Numbered from the stretch's first letter, positions 25,301 to 37,759 are shown. The stretch: 64,000 bases of DNA from Ceratothoa steindachneri (GCA_963969495.1 OZ018323.1:67849720-67913719), one strand, 5' to 3'. Translations and numbers: made by a program. Notes: generated by a model from the sequence alone, not told the origin.

Positions 25301-27100
25301 TGAGCCATTGAAAGCGGTTCATCTAGGGAAATATAAATCTAGCAAAAGGTATAGAATCTATCCGAAAGATGGGCACGGGCTACAACTATTTGAAGAGTAG
25401 TCCGCAGTGCTGAAGGCGTGCAAAAGTAGTTAGCGCTCACCAGGAGCGAAACGCCACCACGGGCCACTCCGCCAGGCAAAGGAAGAGAATTAAAAACGGT
25501 GAAATAACGAAACTTGGGGAAAGGACGGTTCCTAAGTTTGGTTTCCTGTAAGAAAATAACACAAGGTGCTACTTCAGATACTAAAGAGGAAAATTTCTCC
25601 CATTTGGGAAGAATCCCTTGACACTTCCATTGAAGAATTGCTGCCATCATTCAGACTGGTGAGAAACTTCGCCGAAATAGGATAGGGGCGGAGGAGCCCT
25701 CACGAACAGATGCAGACGGAAAGTAGCCCGGCACAGGCGTCATAAAAGCTTCAGAACGGTGAGGCAACCCCCATTTAGAGGGAAGGACACTAGTATTGCC
25801 AGAACCGAAGGAAAGCGTAGAGACCTGGGGACATCATTATACCCGGGACGGAAAGGACCATCACTTAGGATGGAGGGTGTACAACCCAAGTCTGAAGGGA
25901 GTGGGGGTATATCACTACGGGCGAAGGAGGGATAAGGTGTACCTCAGAGGTGGATACTTGAGCTTTTAGAGAGGAAGGTTGCCCTCCCTTCTTGGAGATT
26001 AGCTTCCTAGAGGAAGGGGATGAGTCGGGACAGGCCTTACGCTTGGGCTAGGAGTTGTCAGTCATGACGGCTGAGTGGATTCAATATAGGCCTGAATGGT
26101 GTCCAAAGTCTTCGGAGCGGGATCAGGATATGGGCCACACTCGGTCGGCGCGGGAACACTAAGCAGAGATGAAAGGGGGATATACTAGGAGACCAAACTT
26201 CGATCGGGGTAGAAGACAAAGGTGATTCAACAGAAGGTGTTGTCGCTGCATCCAGGATGACTGGTAGAACAGGGAAAAATTATACAGAATACGTGGGGAA
26301 GGGGAACGAGACTCCGCTGCAATGAGTAGGGCATCGAGGACCTGATGTTGGAAAAGAGGAATTCGAATTTCTCACGGAGCAGTCTACGGGCCTTCCGCAT
26401 ATCGACTATAATAGAATAATGGACAACTAAGCCCTCCTTTTCAAAGAGAAATATGCGAAATTCCGAAGAAGATGCAATATGGGACTCTCCATGGTTGGTA
26501 AAGCGGCAATGATGGTCGCAAGAATGAACATGGTAGGCCTGCACGCAATCCTCGCAAGCGCGTTTGTGGCGGCAGGCAGTGCTCACATGACCAAACATAT
26601 TACTATTGAAGCAGCACCTTGGATTGGATATATAGGGTTTGATTAGTATGCGTAAGTAGACCGCATTAATATGCGATGGGAGAGCCCAACGATCAAACGT
26701 TATGAACATCGCTGGTATATCCGCCGAAACGGGCCAACAGTTCGCTGTTGTCTATGGATGTCAATGATCCGCTGGCTAGCCAGCCTTGACTGAAGCATCT
26801 TAAGGTAATAGTTCATAAGTCATTACAACGGATAACAACACCCTTCACAGTGTTGAATGTTGGGTGAGATGAGACTAGCAAAGTATCGATGGCTTGGACA
26901 GAATAATTCTAGGGGTGGGGCGGGAGGTGACCTCCACTACGGAGTTCCATCGTTACGAGATAACATCCGGCGGGGTTCGCTGCACAGTTCATCACAATCA
27001 TTACTGAAATAAAAAATCGGATTTAATTCGAAGGAGCAAAAAACGGTAATACAAATCAGGTACCACCTCAGAGGAAAACGGATCTAACGCGAGAAAACGG
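22366..27100 (-). mobile_element. Divergent I-clade LINE (element F), degenerate
   Basis: On the minus strand it shows the I-group order. ORF1 has worn CCHC knuckles (near 26620-26470: MFGHVSTACRHKRACEDC and FTNHGESHIASSS). APE follows near 25640 (AAILQWKCQGILPKWEKF, FLQETKL). RT blocks are PIALISCISKLLEKMVNVRL, GFRMKQSTTDFLIR and VFFDIEKAYDTTW (24130-23900), SVTL and PEGV (near 23730), and NSKLDYGSELYSSAS (near 23310). RNase H is at 22970-22560 (HLFTDRSR, STTELYAVLLAL, MLLMSDHP, FCWVSSHVGVQGNQR). The protein is clearly a different family from copies A-E. Stops and frameshifts are everywhere. The 5' limit is uncertain. Confidence 0.7.
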
Positions 27101-27977
27101 GAACAACTAGAACAAGATCCAGAACCACGAGGAGCAGAAGTCTTCTCAGAAGTCGAAAACTTCTGCGAGGGAGATTGGAGAGAAGATTTACAATAAATTA
27201 AGTTAAAATAACTTCACGAGGCAGGCTCACCACAAAGCTTTACATGGAGAGGCCCCGTGACGGTGAGGAAAAAAGCTAATCTTGCTGCCCAAGTGATAGC
27301 ACACCTAGTATAATCTAGTAACCACATGGGGCCCAGGCGGCAACGCCGGACCAATGGAGTGCCGGGACTCCAGGTGCAGAATTGCCTCCTTAAACTGACA
27401 CGGGGTAAGTCCCACGATGGACCGAACATTGACCAGGCAGAGCACCAGTGGTCTCCCGTTTGCCAAAAATCTATTTCGTCGAAGAATCCTGTTGCTACTT
27501 CAAGGTCGCAACTCAGGAGTGTTGCTCAACATTGAGGAGGAAGACCGACGGTGAATTACAGTTTTCACGTGCGATCGAAACGCGGAAGGGGGGGGTATGT
27601 TCCCAGCGAGATAGTGGAAAAGAGGAACATGGGAAAAACTGAAAGAGTACATAAATGACGCATAGATAAACAAGGTAATGAATAAATTATAAATAATACA
27701 TATAGGGAAGGAGGAGTGGGGCGAATAAGAGTCTAGTTGCAGTTAACACAGAAGTGAGGATTGATCCCCCTCTCCACGAAAAGTCTGGAGCCCCAAAAGT
27801 CTCGCGGGTGAGGAAGAGATGGAAAAGTGTCTGAGAGATGGGACATGATGTATATCTGGAATCACACGAGCGAGTAGTATTTTAAGTCGGTTTTTACTTC
27901 AAATCCTCAAGGTTTGAATTGGACGCGATTGACGAAGAAAAAGAATTCTAGGCAGCAATTCAACGTAGTTTACTTAC
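27101..27977. other. Intron 4, 0.9 kb with no clear feature
   Basis: It may include the 5'UTR of LINE F, but I see no motif that proves it. Confidence 0.4.
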
Positions 27978-28096
27978 AATAACTGGAGCAGAAACATCAG
28001 AGGGTGCGATTTCTACGTGGCAAGTTAGCCGCTCGTTGTCATACTCGAGTAGTACCCCTTCTCCAACCTCTAACGGATGACAACCTCTTTCCGACA
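27978..28096 (-). CDS. Exon e4: first half of CCP/sushi-like module
   Basis: Acceptor TTTTTTCTAG before 28096 and donor ATT|GTAAGT after 27978, phase 1 in and phase 0 out. It encodes SERGCHPLEVGEGVLLEYDN, then ERLTCHVEIAPSDVSAPVI. It supplies the first cysteine and a beta-strand-like core that e5 completes. An additional cysteine (LTC) is unusual for a plain CCP module, so the domain may be a lineage variant. Confidence 0.8.
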
Positions 28097-28344
28097 CTAG
28101 AAAAAATACAACAGAGGTAAAAATGGAAGGGAATTCAATCCAACTACAAATTTCTCAGGACTAAAATTGACAAATTCCATATTAATGGCAGGATTAAACA
28201 TTTTGGACGTGTTAAACAGTTTAGAAAAATGAAACGAACCCGAGAGGGAGCATGTTCGCTCGTAGGGGAGGTATAAGAAAGATACAAAGAAAACCAAGTT
28301 AATTGAGAGTTGAACCACAAACAGAGTGCAGTTTACTTTATTTA

Positions 28345-28385
<41 letters not shown>
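28097..28385. repeat. Intron 3 edge with TTTA and (AT)n microsatellite at 28336-28385
   Basis: A TTTA tetranucleotide run grades into AT repeats that directly abut the truncated 3' end of LINE C. The terminal bases of LINE C appear to have been lost to this repeat. Confidence 0.7.
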
Positions 28386-28389
<4 letters not shown>

Positions 28390-31300
28390 AAAGTCGCCGT
28401 ACTCACACCCTAGCCTACTACTAGGGTAGATTAAAAAACAAATAACTATGTAAATAACAAATAATAACAATATAAAAGGACAAAGGCTAAAAAAAAGAAA
28501 GCAAAAGGGCAGCAAAGAGGAAGTGCGCTCAGGCGTCGGCCCGCCTTTCCCAGGGAAACAAAGTCAAATAAAGTGGAGGAGGCCGGACTCCTCTAGAAAG
28601 TCGTATAGTCAGGAGGTCTGTGTGCACGAATCAGTCCCGAGTACAAGGGATAGGCGGTAGCGACCCCATTCGTCCAAGTACAGGGACAGGTAACGTGCGC
28701 TATCACTCAGACTGGGACATTCAACAAAAATGTACCGAACAGTCTGGGGTACAACGCAGTCTTCACAATAAGGCGCAAGCGAGGGCTCCATCAAATGGCG
28801 GTGCGTCCAATTCTTAAAAGACAGAAAGCAACCTGAGGCCGTCGCAACAGGAAGGAGAGGGATACATGGAAACAGTCGCGGCGCAATGGCACGCAACTTT
28901 GAGTTCCCCTCGGCTGTCTACCATTTGCTTTGCCAAGCAGTTCGGAGAGCTGCCCTTATTCCTGCCATGTAATCGGTTTGAGGAAGAGCGAAACACTAGT
29001 CTGGTCGCCCAGTCATCGCAGACTCTTTGGTACCCTCTTTCCCTGCAAAACCTAGATGTCCAGGAACCCAGCAGAAGATAACCTCGGCATCCTCCCGACT
29101 CACCAGAAACATGGCGTCACGGATATCGCAAACTAGGGGATGCGGAGATTCCAATGCTCTGAGCATTGGAATCGCTACAAATCACAAACCGGTCTCCGAA
29201 CCGGGCGGGTCGCGTTATCTCCCATACCAGATGTGTATTGCAACCAGCTCGGCCGTGAAGACAGATGCATTGCCTGGCAAAACACGCTGACTTCAAACAG
29301 AGGGGATACGGCGTGGAAACCGACCACTTCCTGGGACTTGGAGCAATCGGTATACACTGGCACGCTTCCACCGTGACACCAAGTGTGCTTTAAAAAGGAA
29401 AACCAAATACAATACTCTACGCGCTGTAGAAGCTTTGGGAGCAGAGGCGTGGCGACAAATAGTCAAAGGGTGGCGTCCTGGACAAAACCAGGGGCACCAC
29501 CAGCCTAGGAGATATACCGAGCTATCGAAGGAGTTTCCTAGCCCTAAACACAAAGGGCTTAGGGTATGGCTGGCGTCTCTCGGCGGTATAGGCACCGTCG
29601 AGATCAGTTGCAGATGCAGTGAGAGCTGTTGGCGACTATGGGGGGCGCCGGACACACGCGTACACGCGAATAATGCACTGTGCACGACACAGCGAGTGGT
29701 ATCTCCAATTCATCGAGAAGTAGGCTCTCAATGGGGGACGTGCGGAAGGCACCGGTGGCCAGGCAAAGGCTGGTGTGGTGGGTCGAGTCCATCTTCCGCA
29801 ATACACGCTCGGCTGCGGATGCATAAAACTCGCATGCGTAGTCGAGCTTCGAACGAACAAAGGATCGATAAAAAAGGAAGGCAGTAGCCCTATCAGCGCC
29901 CCAGGCGCTGAACGTCACAGAACGAAGTATATCCATGGCGAGGGAACAAGGGACTCTCTAAGGCTGCGAATATCAGCCTTACAGGTTAGGCGTCGGTTAA
30001 ATAAAAGATCAAGGAAACGGTGCGAGTCCACCATACTAGGCGAATCCCATTTAGAAACAAGTATGGGTCTGGCTGGAGCCTTGGATGGCGGCAGAATTGC
30101 ACCACATTAGTCTTGCCCAAGGAAGGCCGAAGCCTTTGCGCTTCGGCATAGCGAGAGACGCGGTTCAATGCCTGTTGGAGTTGACGCTCTAGAGTTTGCA
30201 TCTGGGCCGCGCCAAGAGATCGAAAGGTCGTCCACGTAGAGCGTAGCGAGAACATCTTCCGGCAGCACCGAGGTGATGCCGTTGATGCTCAGGGCAAAGA
30301 GTGTGACGCTGAGGACACTTCCCTATGAAACACCCTCTTCCTCCTCCATTGGGCCGGAGAGCCCCCCCCCCCTCCACCCGTAAGCGGAATCGACGATCTC
30401 GCAAAAGTTTAGATATAAACATTGGGAGGCGTCCCCTCGCCCCCATCTTGTGGAGAGTCACCATAATACCGTATCGCCATGCGGTATCATAGGCCTTCTC
30501 CAGATCGGAAAACAGCGTGGCGTAGTACTGTCTACGAAGGAAGGACTCTCAGACGGCATTTTCCAGTCGGAGCAAAGCATCCGACGTGGAGTGGACCTTG
30601 CGGAAGCTCGAACTGTGCAGAAGACAGACGGGCTCCGCTGTCGAGATTGAAGGCTAATCTAACATTTAATAATTTCTCCATCAATTTACACACTCAGGAG
30701 CTTAGAGAGATTGGGTGGAAACTGGCCCTGGTAGAGTGAGAAAAGCGAGCACAGTATCAATTCGCCAGGAATCCGGGAGGATACCCTCCACCCAGATCCT
30801 GTTGAACAAATCTAACAGAAAGGTCGAAGCATGGCGCACGGGACATCCTCTGGAACGGGGGAGGTGTCCGCGCACTAAGCAAAAGCGAAACGCAACTCAC
30901 TCAAAGTAAACCTGTCTTTGAAGGGTTCTCCGCATCTCGAGGTATAGTCCAGTCGGCGACCTTCCACGACATCACGAAGTGCATTGAATGATGACGGAGC
31001 AGCATCCCGGCTAGAGAATGCAGAGAAAGCGGTCGCGAAGGATTCCGCTAAGAACACGGGGTCCGAGATTGCGGTCCCATTCTCCTGGAGAACGGGAGGG
31101 GGGTCCTTTGAGAACTTGCCGCGAATCCTTTTGACTCATTTCAACACTTCTGCTAAAAAGGTCTCCCCGTTAAGTGAAAGCACGTATGCTCGCCAAGAGC
31201 GGCAGCACCGCTTCGAAATATACCGGAACCTAGCCCTAGCTCGACGAAATTCACCGACAGTGAAGTCGTTCTGACAGCGCTTAAAGCGCATGTAGGCATA

Positions 31301-31511
31301 ACGGTTCTGGCCACCACGGGAGAGGAAGGCCTGCAAAACGACCACACGTTCTAAGAATAGTTAGGCTCATGGCGATGAGGTTGCCTGAGGACTCAACGGC
31401 CTCATCTACCAACCTAAACTCCTCGCCTGATATGGAGAAATCAGTCATTTCCTGAAATGCGAACCACGAGTAGTCTCCCCAGAGAGGGTGTGTACCGTTC
31501 AGATCTTCGAG

Positions 31512-31517
31512 CAAGAG
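31512..31517. repeat. Candidate SINE target-site duplication, left copy
   Basis: CAAGAG, repeated at 31702-31707 after the SINE. Removing the SINE and one copy restores continuity with the APE region of copy E. Six bases is short, so this is a candidate. Confidence 0.55.
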
Positions 31518-31701
31518 TATAGCGTACGAAAAGTGCAGGCGAACGGCTTAAAAGCTTCGTTTGAATGAGTCTTTTTTGACACTCAGGATGGCCGAGTGGA
31601 TTCGCCGCTGTCTAACAGTGGTCTAGCGACGCGGGAAGCTGTTCGCAACTCACCTACACTATTATTTTTTCTTTGCCCCTTTTCATACTCCCTTCTATCT
31701 A
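31518..31701 (+). mobile_element. tRNA-derived SINE (copy 2), inside LINE C
   Basis: 184 bp. It has box A (ATGGCCGAGTGGATTCG, near 31588, fitting the TGGCNNAGTGG consensus), a box-B-like CTGTTCGCAACTC (near 31640) and a T-rich tail shared with the copies at 16288 and 46400. Flanked by CAAGAG repeats. The box A wording suggests a Ser/Leu-type tRNA origin. It inserted into the APE domain of LINE C, so it is younger than that LINE. Confidence 0.75.
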
Positions 31702-33934
31702 CAAGAGAAAAGGCCTCAGCAACCTTACCACGACGCGGCGGTATTCCCCCGCATCGAATTGTGCTGACGGTGGAATGTACGCGGAAATGACAGTATACCT
31801 CCTATCTAGGTGCAGTTGCGCAACTACTGCCTGAAAGGAGCTATCTAAAACGAAGAGAAGAACGGAGACATCATGCCGAGTGAAAATCACGCATCCACCC
31901 GACCGGCCCCTATCCCGTGCTGATGGGGGTGGCAAAACCCTTACACCCCTGCAGGGTGGCCAGGGGCAACGCGCCAGGCATGGTCTCCTGCAAAAAGATA
32001 GCTAACGGGAAGCGGAACGGAACGGGACGAGCCTCCGCAGCTCCTCCCAGTTGGCCCGGAGTTCGCGGCAATTCCATTGAAGGAATATGCCTTCCAGGCT
32101 TAGCTCGGAGGAGATGCGGGGACCCTTTCGAAGAGAAGACCCTCACAATGCGCTGAAGGCGCTGTCGCCTTCGAGGTCTTATCGGGGAAGGTTGGGCTCG
32201 CCATGCGAGTCTTTTGCTCCCTCCGCCTTTAAACCTTAGGCGGGCGTCCTCCGTCTTCGGCCCACCCAGCCTTCCGCTGCATGTGGGAGCAGGGGCCAAA
32301 GCTCTTTTAGTCCGCGGCAGTGGCACGAATGCCTTCACACGGTAGAGATAACGACCAGCACGGACTAACTCAGGGAGCTTGTCACTGTAAGACCTGACGA
32401 AGAGTGTAGAGGTGGGTATCGAGGCCCCTCCCTGTTTTCTCATCACACGTTCGACCTTGACCGTTCCATGGTCGGTCAGCTCGAAGGTGATGTCATCTAT
32501 GGAGTAGTCCACGAATTCCATCGCATAAACCACTCACGAAGTTCATGGCCTGGGATGTATTTGTCGAATTCGCCAGAAGGCACCCATCAGAGAAAAGTGT
32601 CACCTTATGCACTCTACCAATCCCGCTAGCTAGAGCTCTCCTCTGATGGATAATGTTGATCTTGGCCGACATGCTACCATCAGTGGAGCGAATAACGAGG
32701 AAGCATTTGAAGCGCCAGGTAGCCTCTGAATGATGGGGCCCGACGTAATCATTGCTCCGCTCTACGCACTTGCATTTCGGTCTTTGTCATGAACTCCCCC
32801 CTCCCCGTGGGGGAGCACCGGGGACGGACTTGCTGATCTTGGATTGGTCACTTACCGAAACGGCAGCGGACCCGTCCGTGCCCGTGGCTCCCGTTGAGGG
32901 AGAGGAGACCCGAGTGTTTTTAGTCTTTTTTTCTTTTCCTTTTCTTTTTAGGAGGAGGGTGGGTAATGAATCCGCTTATTTATCTCGTCGGAAGGAGCCC
33001 ATATGCTAGATGGACCCACCTCGGCAAGATCCTTCTCTAAAATAGAAAAGGCTTTGGCTATCACAAGGAAGACAGCCGGGGAAGGAGATTCTTCCTCTCT
33101 ATGTGAGTCCTCGTGGGCGCGAGCCGTCTGAGGAGAAGCTTGCATAGGGGCGGACTCGGATTCTGTGTTTGGCACCAATCCCGGGTTCGACCCCATGGAA
33201 GATCCTACCGTCAGGGACCATGTCTAACTTAGGAAAGGCCTCTATTTGCCCCCTTCCCCCCCCCCCCAAGACATCACAGATCCCATTCGAGGAACCATTT
33301 GTCTAGTCTTGGGACGGCGAACCGGCATCGGTCTTGCACGCACAGAGAACCCTTGTAAACTTAGAACGCATGAGTGCAGGACGTTAGGGGGCACGGACCG
33401 ACAGGCCCTGCCATTCCTTGATCCCCGAAAGGGGTTGCCTCTATCGACCCGGGAGCGGTCAATATTACGCCACCTGCGTCCTTTCTTGGCAGTCCCCTGT
33501 GAAAGAAATGAAGAGACTCTTGCTGGAAAGAGAGGGGGGGGGGGGGCAATGGCGACTCCAGACAAGAGGGTGAGGATTCCCCTGCATCCATACGCATAGG
33601 AGGAGTAAACCTCCTCTCCTGTCAGAGAGGTTTGGAGGGTCCGCTGAAAACGCACAGGGAGGGAGACCTTTTCTTTAGTGGAGATGCCCGAGAGCGGCTC
33701 CGATGCTGGTGAATGGGGAGTAAAGGGTGAGACTTTATTAACTTCATTCATGCGTATGGTGACCCTAGTATTTGCACGGGAGGAAAACGCGAATCACCCC
33801 ATGCAGTAGCCCGCTCTGCGAGGGGTGAATACGAGGCCGGCAAAGCCAGCTGCCGCCATTTGGGATCACTACTCCCGCCAAGTGGCCAGACAGTCCTTTG
33901 GCATGGGTGTGGGAGGGAGTGAAGCAGGTTGTTA

Positions 33935-34740
33935 ACCTCCTGCGACATCACCAAGCGGCTCAACGCCATCCCGATGACCATACAGAGAGATTTGGAGAGG
34001 CTAAAGAACGGGGAAGACCTCAAAGATCGACCTCGTTCAGGCAGACATTAGGTTTCCAACCGTTTGGCTGTGAGAAAAGCCATCGAAATTGCTCAGAAAC
34101 TCAAAATGACTGCGCTCGCGAAGAACATCTCAATGGCTATGGTGGCAAGAGCTTGAGGTGCGTGTAAAGGCCTCTGCTCAACGACCGTATGAGAGAGCAA
34201 TGTCGGGAGCGTCTTCTCAACGACTTTAAGATTCCTGGCAATGAACTCTTTTTTTATAAAAAAAAACCCTTCAAAATCCATCCGGTCATCAAAAAGCAGA
34301 ACGATCGTGTGGTAAGCTTCGGCCAGGACGTCTCCGGGGACTGCTACGTGTCCACGACCAAGCAGCGGCCTTCGTGATGATGCTCGACCTCGTGGCTTCG
34401 AATGGCGAGAAGATGCTGCCGGTATGATTCGCGGCCGGTTACAGGGACGCTACCCCGGCCAACACGACCAGGACGGTGCGGTCGAACATGAACTTCTGGT
34501 CGAAGGACTTTTGGCCGCCGCAGTAGCCCGACCTCAATTTCATCGACTACAGCGTGTGGGTGCATGCTGAGGGAAAGACCTGCAAGATTCTCAACAGCAA
34601 CGTCGACGAACTGAAGTTCTCCGTGAACCGCGTGTGGGCCAGCATGAGAAACGACTTCGTCCGCAACGTGTGCGCGGCCTTCATTCAGGTCTCGCCTGGA
34701 GCGCGTGCTCGCCGCCGAGGGCAGTCACATTGATTAATAT
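33935..34740 (+). pseudogene. mariner-like transposase remnant
   Basis: DDE transposase of the Tc1/mariner superfamily, broken by stops. The N-terminal helix-turn-helix region reads CDITKRLNAIPMTIQRD, then a basic linker KDRPRSG. The C-terminal part shows the catalytic region PDLNFIDYSVW (the second half of the DDE triad region), followed by SNVDELKFSVNRVW and a terminal stop near 34736. The start is missing: the homology begins where the LINE C 5'UTR ends, so mariner sequence abuts or replaced it. No terminal inverted repeats could be identified. The element is inactive. Confidence 0.7.
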
Positions 34741-35314
34741 TGCAATGTAAACACATATTTCTATGTTGAAAAAATAAAAACGTGTCTATCTGCATCAAAA
34801 CTATTATTGTGTCCTTTGTTGAGAGCGTCGTAACGAGTGTAAAGACTTTTTCAATACCCGGTGCCAATCCCAAAAGCCAATTCGTACAAGAGAACAAAAT
34901 GACCCAAAGTAAGATTTAGAATCGCTTCTGTACCTAAACAGTGCGCCATTTGAAAGAAAATAGTGGAAGGGCAGAAAAAAATTCAAAGCAATGACCTTTT
35001 GCAAACTTGAATAAATTGAATATTACAAAATACAAGGGTGCGGTAGGAACAGATGTCTTTTACTATTAAAGAATTTAAAAAAAATTCCAAACCGATAAAA
35101 AGCGATTTGGGAAGCCATACACAAGTACAGAACCAATAAAGGAAAAGTGACTAAACTTTAGTGACTGAGATACAAAATCTCAAAAGTTCCTGAACTATTA
35201 CACACAAAGGGATAGAGGAAGCTCAAATATATGTATGAACTTAGAACTGTACTGGAAGCAAAATATAAAAACCTTCAACAGTAGTTGCTGAATACATTAA
35301 ATAGGCAAACAAAC
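34741..35314. other. Intron 3, AT-rich, nothing recognised
   Basis: It may hold the mariner 3' non-coding end. No exon or repeat is identified. Confidence 0.45.
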
Positions 35315-35420
35315 CTTCGGAGGAATTGTGAGCTATAGTCATTAGCGAAATTTCAGAGTCATCGATTTTAGTAATCTTTATCTCACACCGAATTGTGGAG
35401 TCGAGCGGCATCTGCGAAAT
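35315..35420 (-). CDS. Exon e3: end of the second extracellular domain
   Basis: Acceptor TTATGCTTTCAG before 35420 and donor GAAG|GTTTGT after 35315, phase 0 in and phase 1 out. It encodes ISQMPLDSTIRCEIKITKID, then SEISLMTIAHNSSE. TIRCEI is the pattern of an Ig-type strand carrying the disulfide cysteine, and NSS is an N-glycosylation sequon. Its phase matches e2 upstream and e4 downstream, which is the main evidence, because the exon alone is short. The donor GTTTGT is weaker than the other donors. Confidence 0.72.
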
Positions 35421-37369
35421 CTGAAAGCATAAAGTGAAGTGAGGACAACTCAAAGAAACACGGAATGATAATGTTAGGAATAACTCACGAAGATCTAAAA
35501 AAAACACGGGTAATCGATTTAGAAATACAATTTAGTGGGAGAGAGGGATGATAGCCAATTGACACATATGGGTCTTACTCTAAACGCACTTACCAGTATC
35601 GAGGGATCGAGAAAAGATGCGCGGGACGGGACAGTATGAGAAGAAGACTATATATAACAAATTAATAACAAATCAAATAAGTAAAACAAGGAGGAACATT
35701 TTGTTTTATGGTCTTTCCATTGGGAAAGAGTAAATGTAAAGAATACCAACCCACAACAAGGTCACGAACTTCAGATCAAAGAGGTGGTGGGGCAAGGCCT
35801 AGAGGAAAACTTCCCCCATTACCCCTCTAATTGGGCGGCGCATCCACTGTTTCGCCCTATTCTTGGCGGGGCCCTGAGAAAGCAAAGGATGCCCCGTCGC
35901 TAGTAGAGAGTCGAACGGAGATGACTGTGTGGAAGGGGGTATGGAAGAAATCCCCAAATCCCTATCTGGGAAAGCATGGGAAGGGGGAGGGCGTTTCTGG
36001 AGATAGCAAAAGGAGAACCTCTTTGCCGCAAACAAATGGTTGAGGGTGGGGGCCCATCCACGGTCAAAGTGGTGTAGTCATTCGAGAATTTTCCATAACG
36101 CCAGGGTCGGGCGAAGTTTGACTCATTGGAATGAAGTCCGAAATTATGAGATTTAACGACGCACTCGAAAAATCAAAGCTTGTGCATCGAATCACACCGA
36201 CCAGAAGTTGCCCAGTGAACCGCTCTTTCCCTTAAAGCCCACTGCTCCCAATTGAGCTGCAAGAGAGAAAGAGAGAGAGAGAGAGAGGAGGGGGGGGGAG
36301 GCTGGTTAGATTTACTTACTAGGTTGGACTAATCGATCGTCAAGATGGGTAACAGACCCAGAGATGGGACCCCCGAGACTTTGTTGGGCTGGCAGCCAAC
36401 AAGACAATAAAGTCCGTACGCCATAAGCAGTAAAACCTTATTCACCAGAGGATAGTCTCAGGGAGGCGATCATCCCATTACCCGCAGGGAAGGGGATACT
36501 GGAGCATAAACTGCTTTTCCCATTAACCGCGCCCCAACGCCCAGGACCCCTCAAGTCCTGGTCTCTTGCTACCTGAAGTCGTTAAAAGACACATTATAAG
36601 AGGTTTTAAAGCCTCTCTTCTACTAGGGCATGAGGTAGCTGGTTAGGTGCTTAAATCTAGATGTAATGTGATGAGTCTTAGAAAAGAGTGGGTGTATAGA
36701 GGGCAAAGACGGGCGCACTAGCTACCTCAGGCCCGGTCAGAGTGCAGCTTAGCCCAGTAAAGAGGCCTTCCCTATTTTCACTCGGGCCGAGACGACGTGC
36801 TGCTCCTCCAGCTAACAGGTTCAATTCTAAACAATGGGAGCCTCCTGCAGGGGGAGGGACCTCCAAATGGGCCCGCTCCTAAGGTGTCGGGGACCCAATT
36901 TGCTCTGTGGCCTGTATGGCACTTGGTCGGGATGGCATGCCGATCTTCATAGGGAAAAGTAAGAGGGCGGGCATCCGGGCCTCCAGCAAGGTCATGAGTC
37001 TCGGGTCACTGAGGTAAAGGGAGCACATCCTGTGGGAGCCCACTGCCCTGTACTTGTCTGAAGGGGTTTGCCGGGTCCCCCCGCGCGCATCAGGCGCTCC
37101 GTCGGAGAAGGGAGGAATCTCCCCAAACCGCAACCATAGCACATGGAGAAACACCCCTCCACTATGAGATATATGGGGGTGGGGGGGTGGGGGCTTCTGT
37201 TAAAGAACATGGGGTGGTACACCCCCACTTCAGAGAAGGAGCTAAAATTAAAACGAGGAAGACCCTTTACCGTGTCGATATTGTCTGAGGGCGGGGGGTG
37301 CAGACCTCCACCGGTGCCTTGCTTCGCTTCGACCTAGGGGGGGGGGGGGTAGGAGGCTGCACTTGGAAG
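35421..37369. other. Intron 2, 1.9 kb of unassigned sequence
   Basis: Mixed-GC sequence with short purine runs (GAGAGA near 36266) and a 13-base G run at 37337-37349. Parts near 36400-37370 are GC-richer and may be worn LINE leader sequence, but I could not match them to a copy here. Confidence 0.35.
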
Positions 37370-37625
37370 CGGCTCTCCACTTACCTAGGGGCAAGTGCGT
37401 TGTTCTGCGAAGACGGGAGAGGAAAGAAAGCAGTGTTGTAATTGGCTATGTGTGTGATGAGGAGTGTATGATCTACCCACACGAGTACAGCGCGTCCACC
37501 AATTGGTAGCCAGATCTCTACTTGCACTGAGGTGTGTGTGTCCGCTCATGCCGGGATCGAACCCGGTTCCGCGACGTTAGCGGGCCAACACCTTATCCAC
37601 TCGACTAGCTAGAGCTCTACAACAT
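37370..37625 (-). mobile_element. tRNA-derived SINE, second family
   Basis: On the minus strand a tRNA-like head (37622-37550) has box A TAGTCGAGTGGATAAGG and a good box B GGTTCGATCCC, with most of an acceptor stem (GCTC with GAGC). A non-tRNA body follows, ending in CTTTCTTTCCTCTCCC. The anticodon loop lacks the conserved U33, so it is not a functional tRNA. It differs from the SINE at 31518. Confidence 0.55.
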
Positions 37626-37759
37626 ACGGGGTAAATCTCATCAGTCATCCTACAGTAAGTAGACAAATGTCTGCTGACCAAAAAGCCGCGTGCCCTCACA
37701 CATTCTGATTTATGACCTTACCACATCCAAAACTTTCAATAATCCCCGGAGTAACATTG

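Larger units (their letters stand above)
28386..33932 (-). mobile_element. I-clade LINE copy C (nearly full length, dead)
   Basis: Minus strand. The 3'UTR starts at 28386 inside hairpin 2. RNase H (near 29360: VYTDCSKSQEVVGFHAVS), RT C-terminus (29936-29604: FRSVTFSAWGADRATAF-like), RT (to about 31250), APE (near 31930-31700: DRRYTVISAYIPPS), ORF1 (near 32530) and the 5'UTR (33200-33932) follow. The YVDD region is near 30230. A SINE interrupts APE at 31518-31701. About 610 bp including all zinc knuckles is deleted at 32310. The 5'UTR end is lost where mariner sequence begins. It lies in intron 3 (between e3 and e4) in the sense of the host gene. Confidence 0.85.

Noticed and set aside
37545..37625. 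A tRNA gene on the minus strand
   Set aside because: Box A and B are present, but the anticodon loop lacks U33, the acceptor stem has mismatches and a SINE-like body follows.
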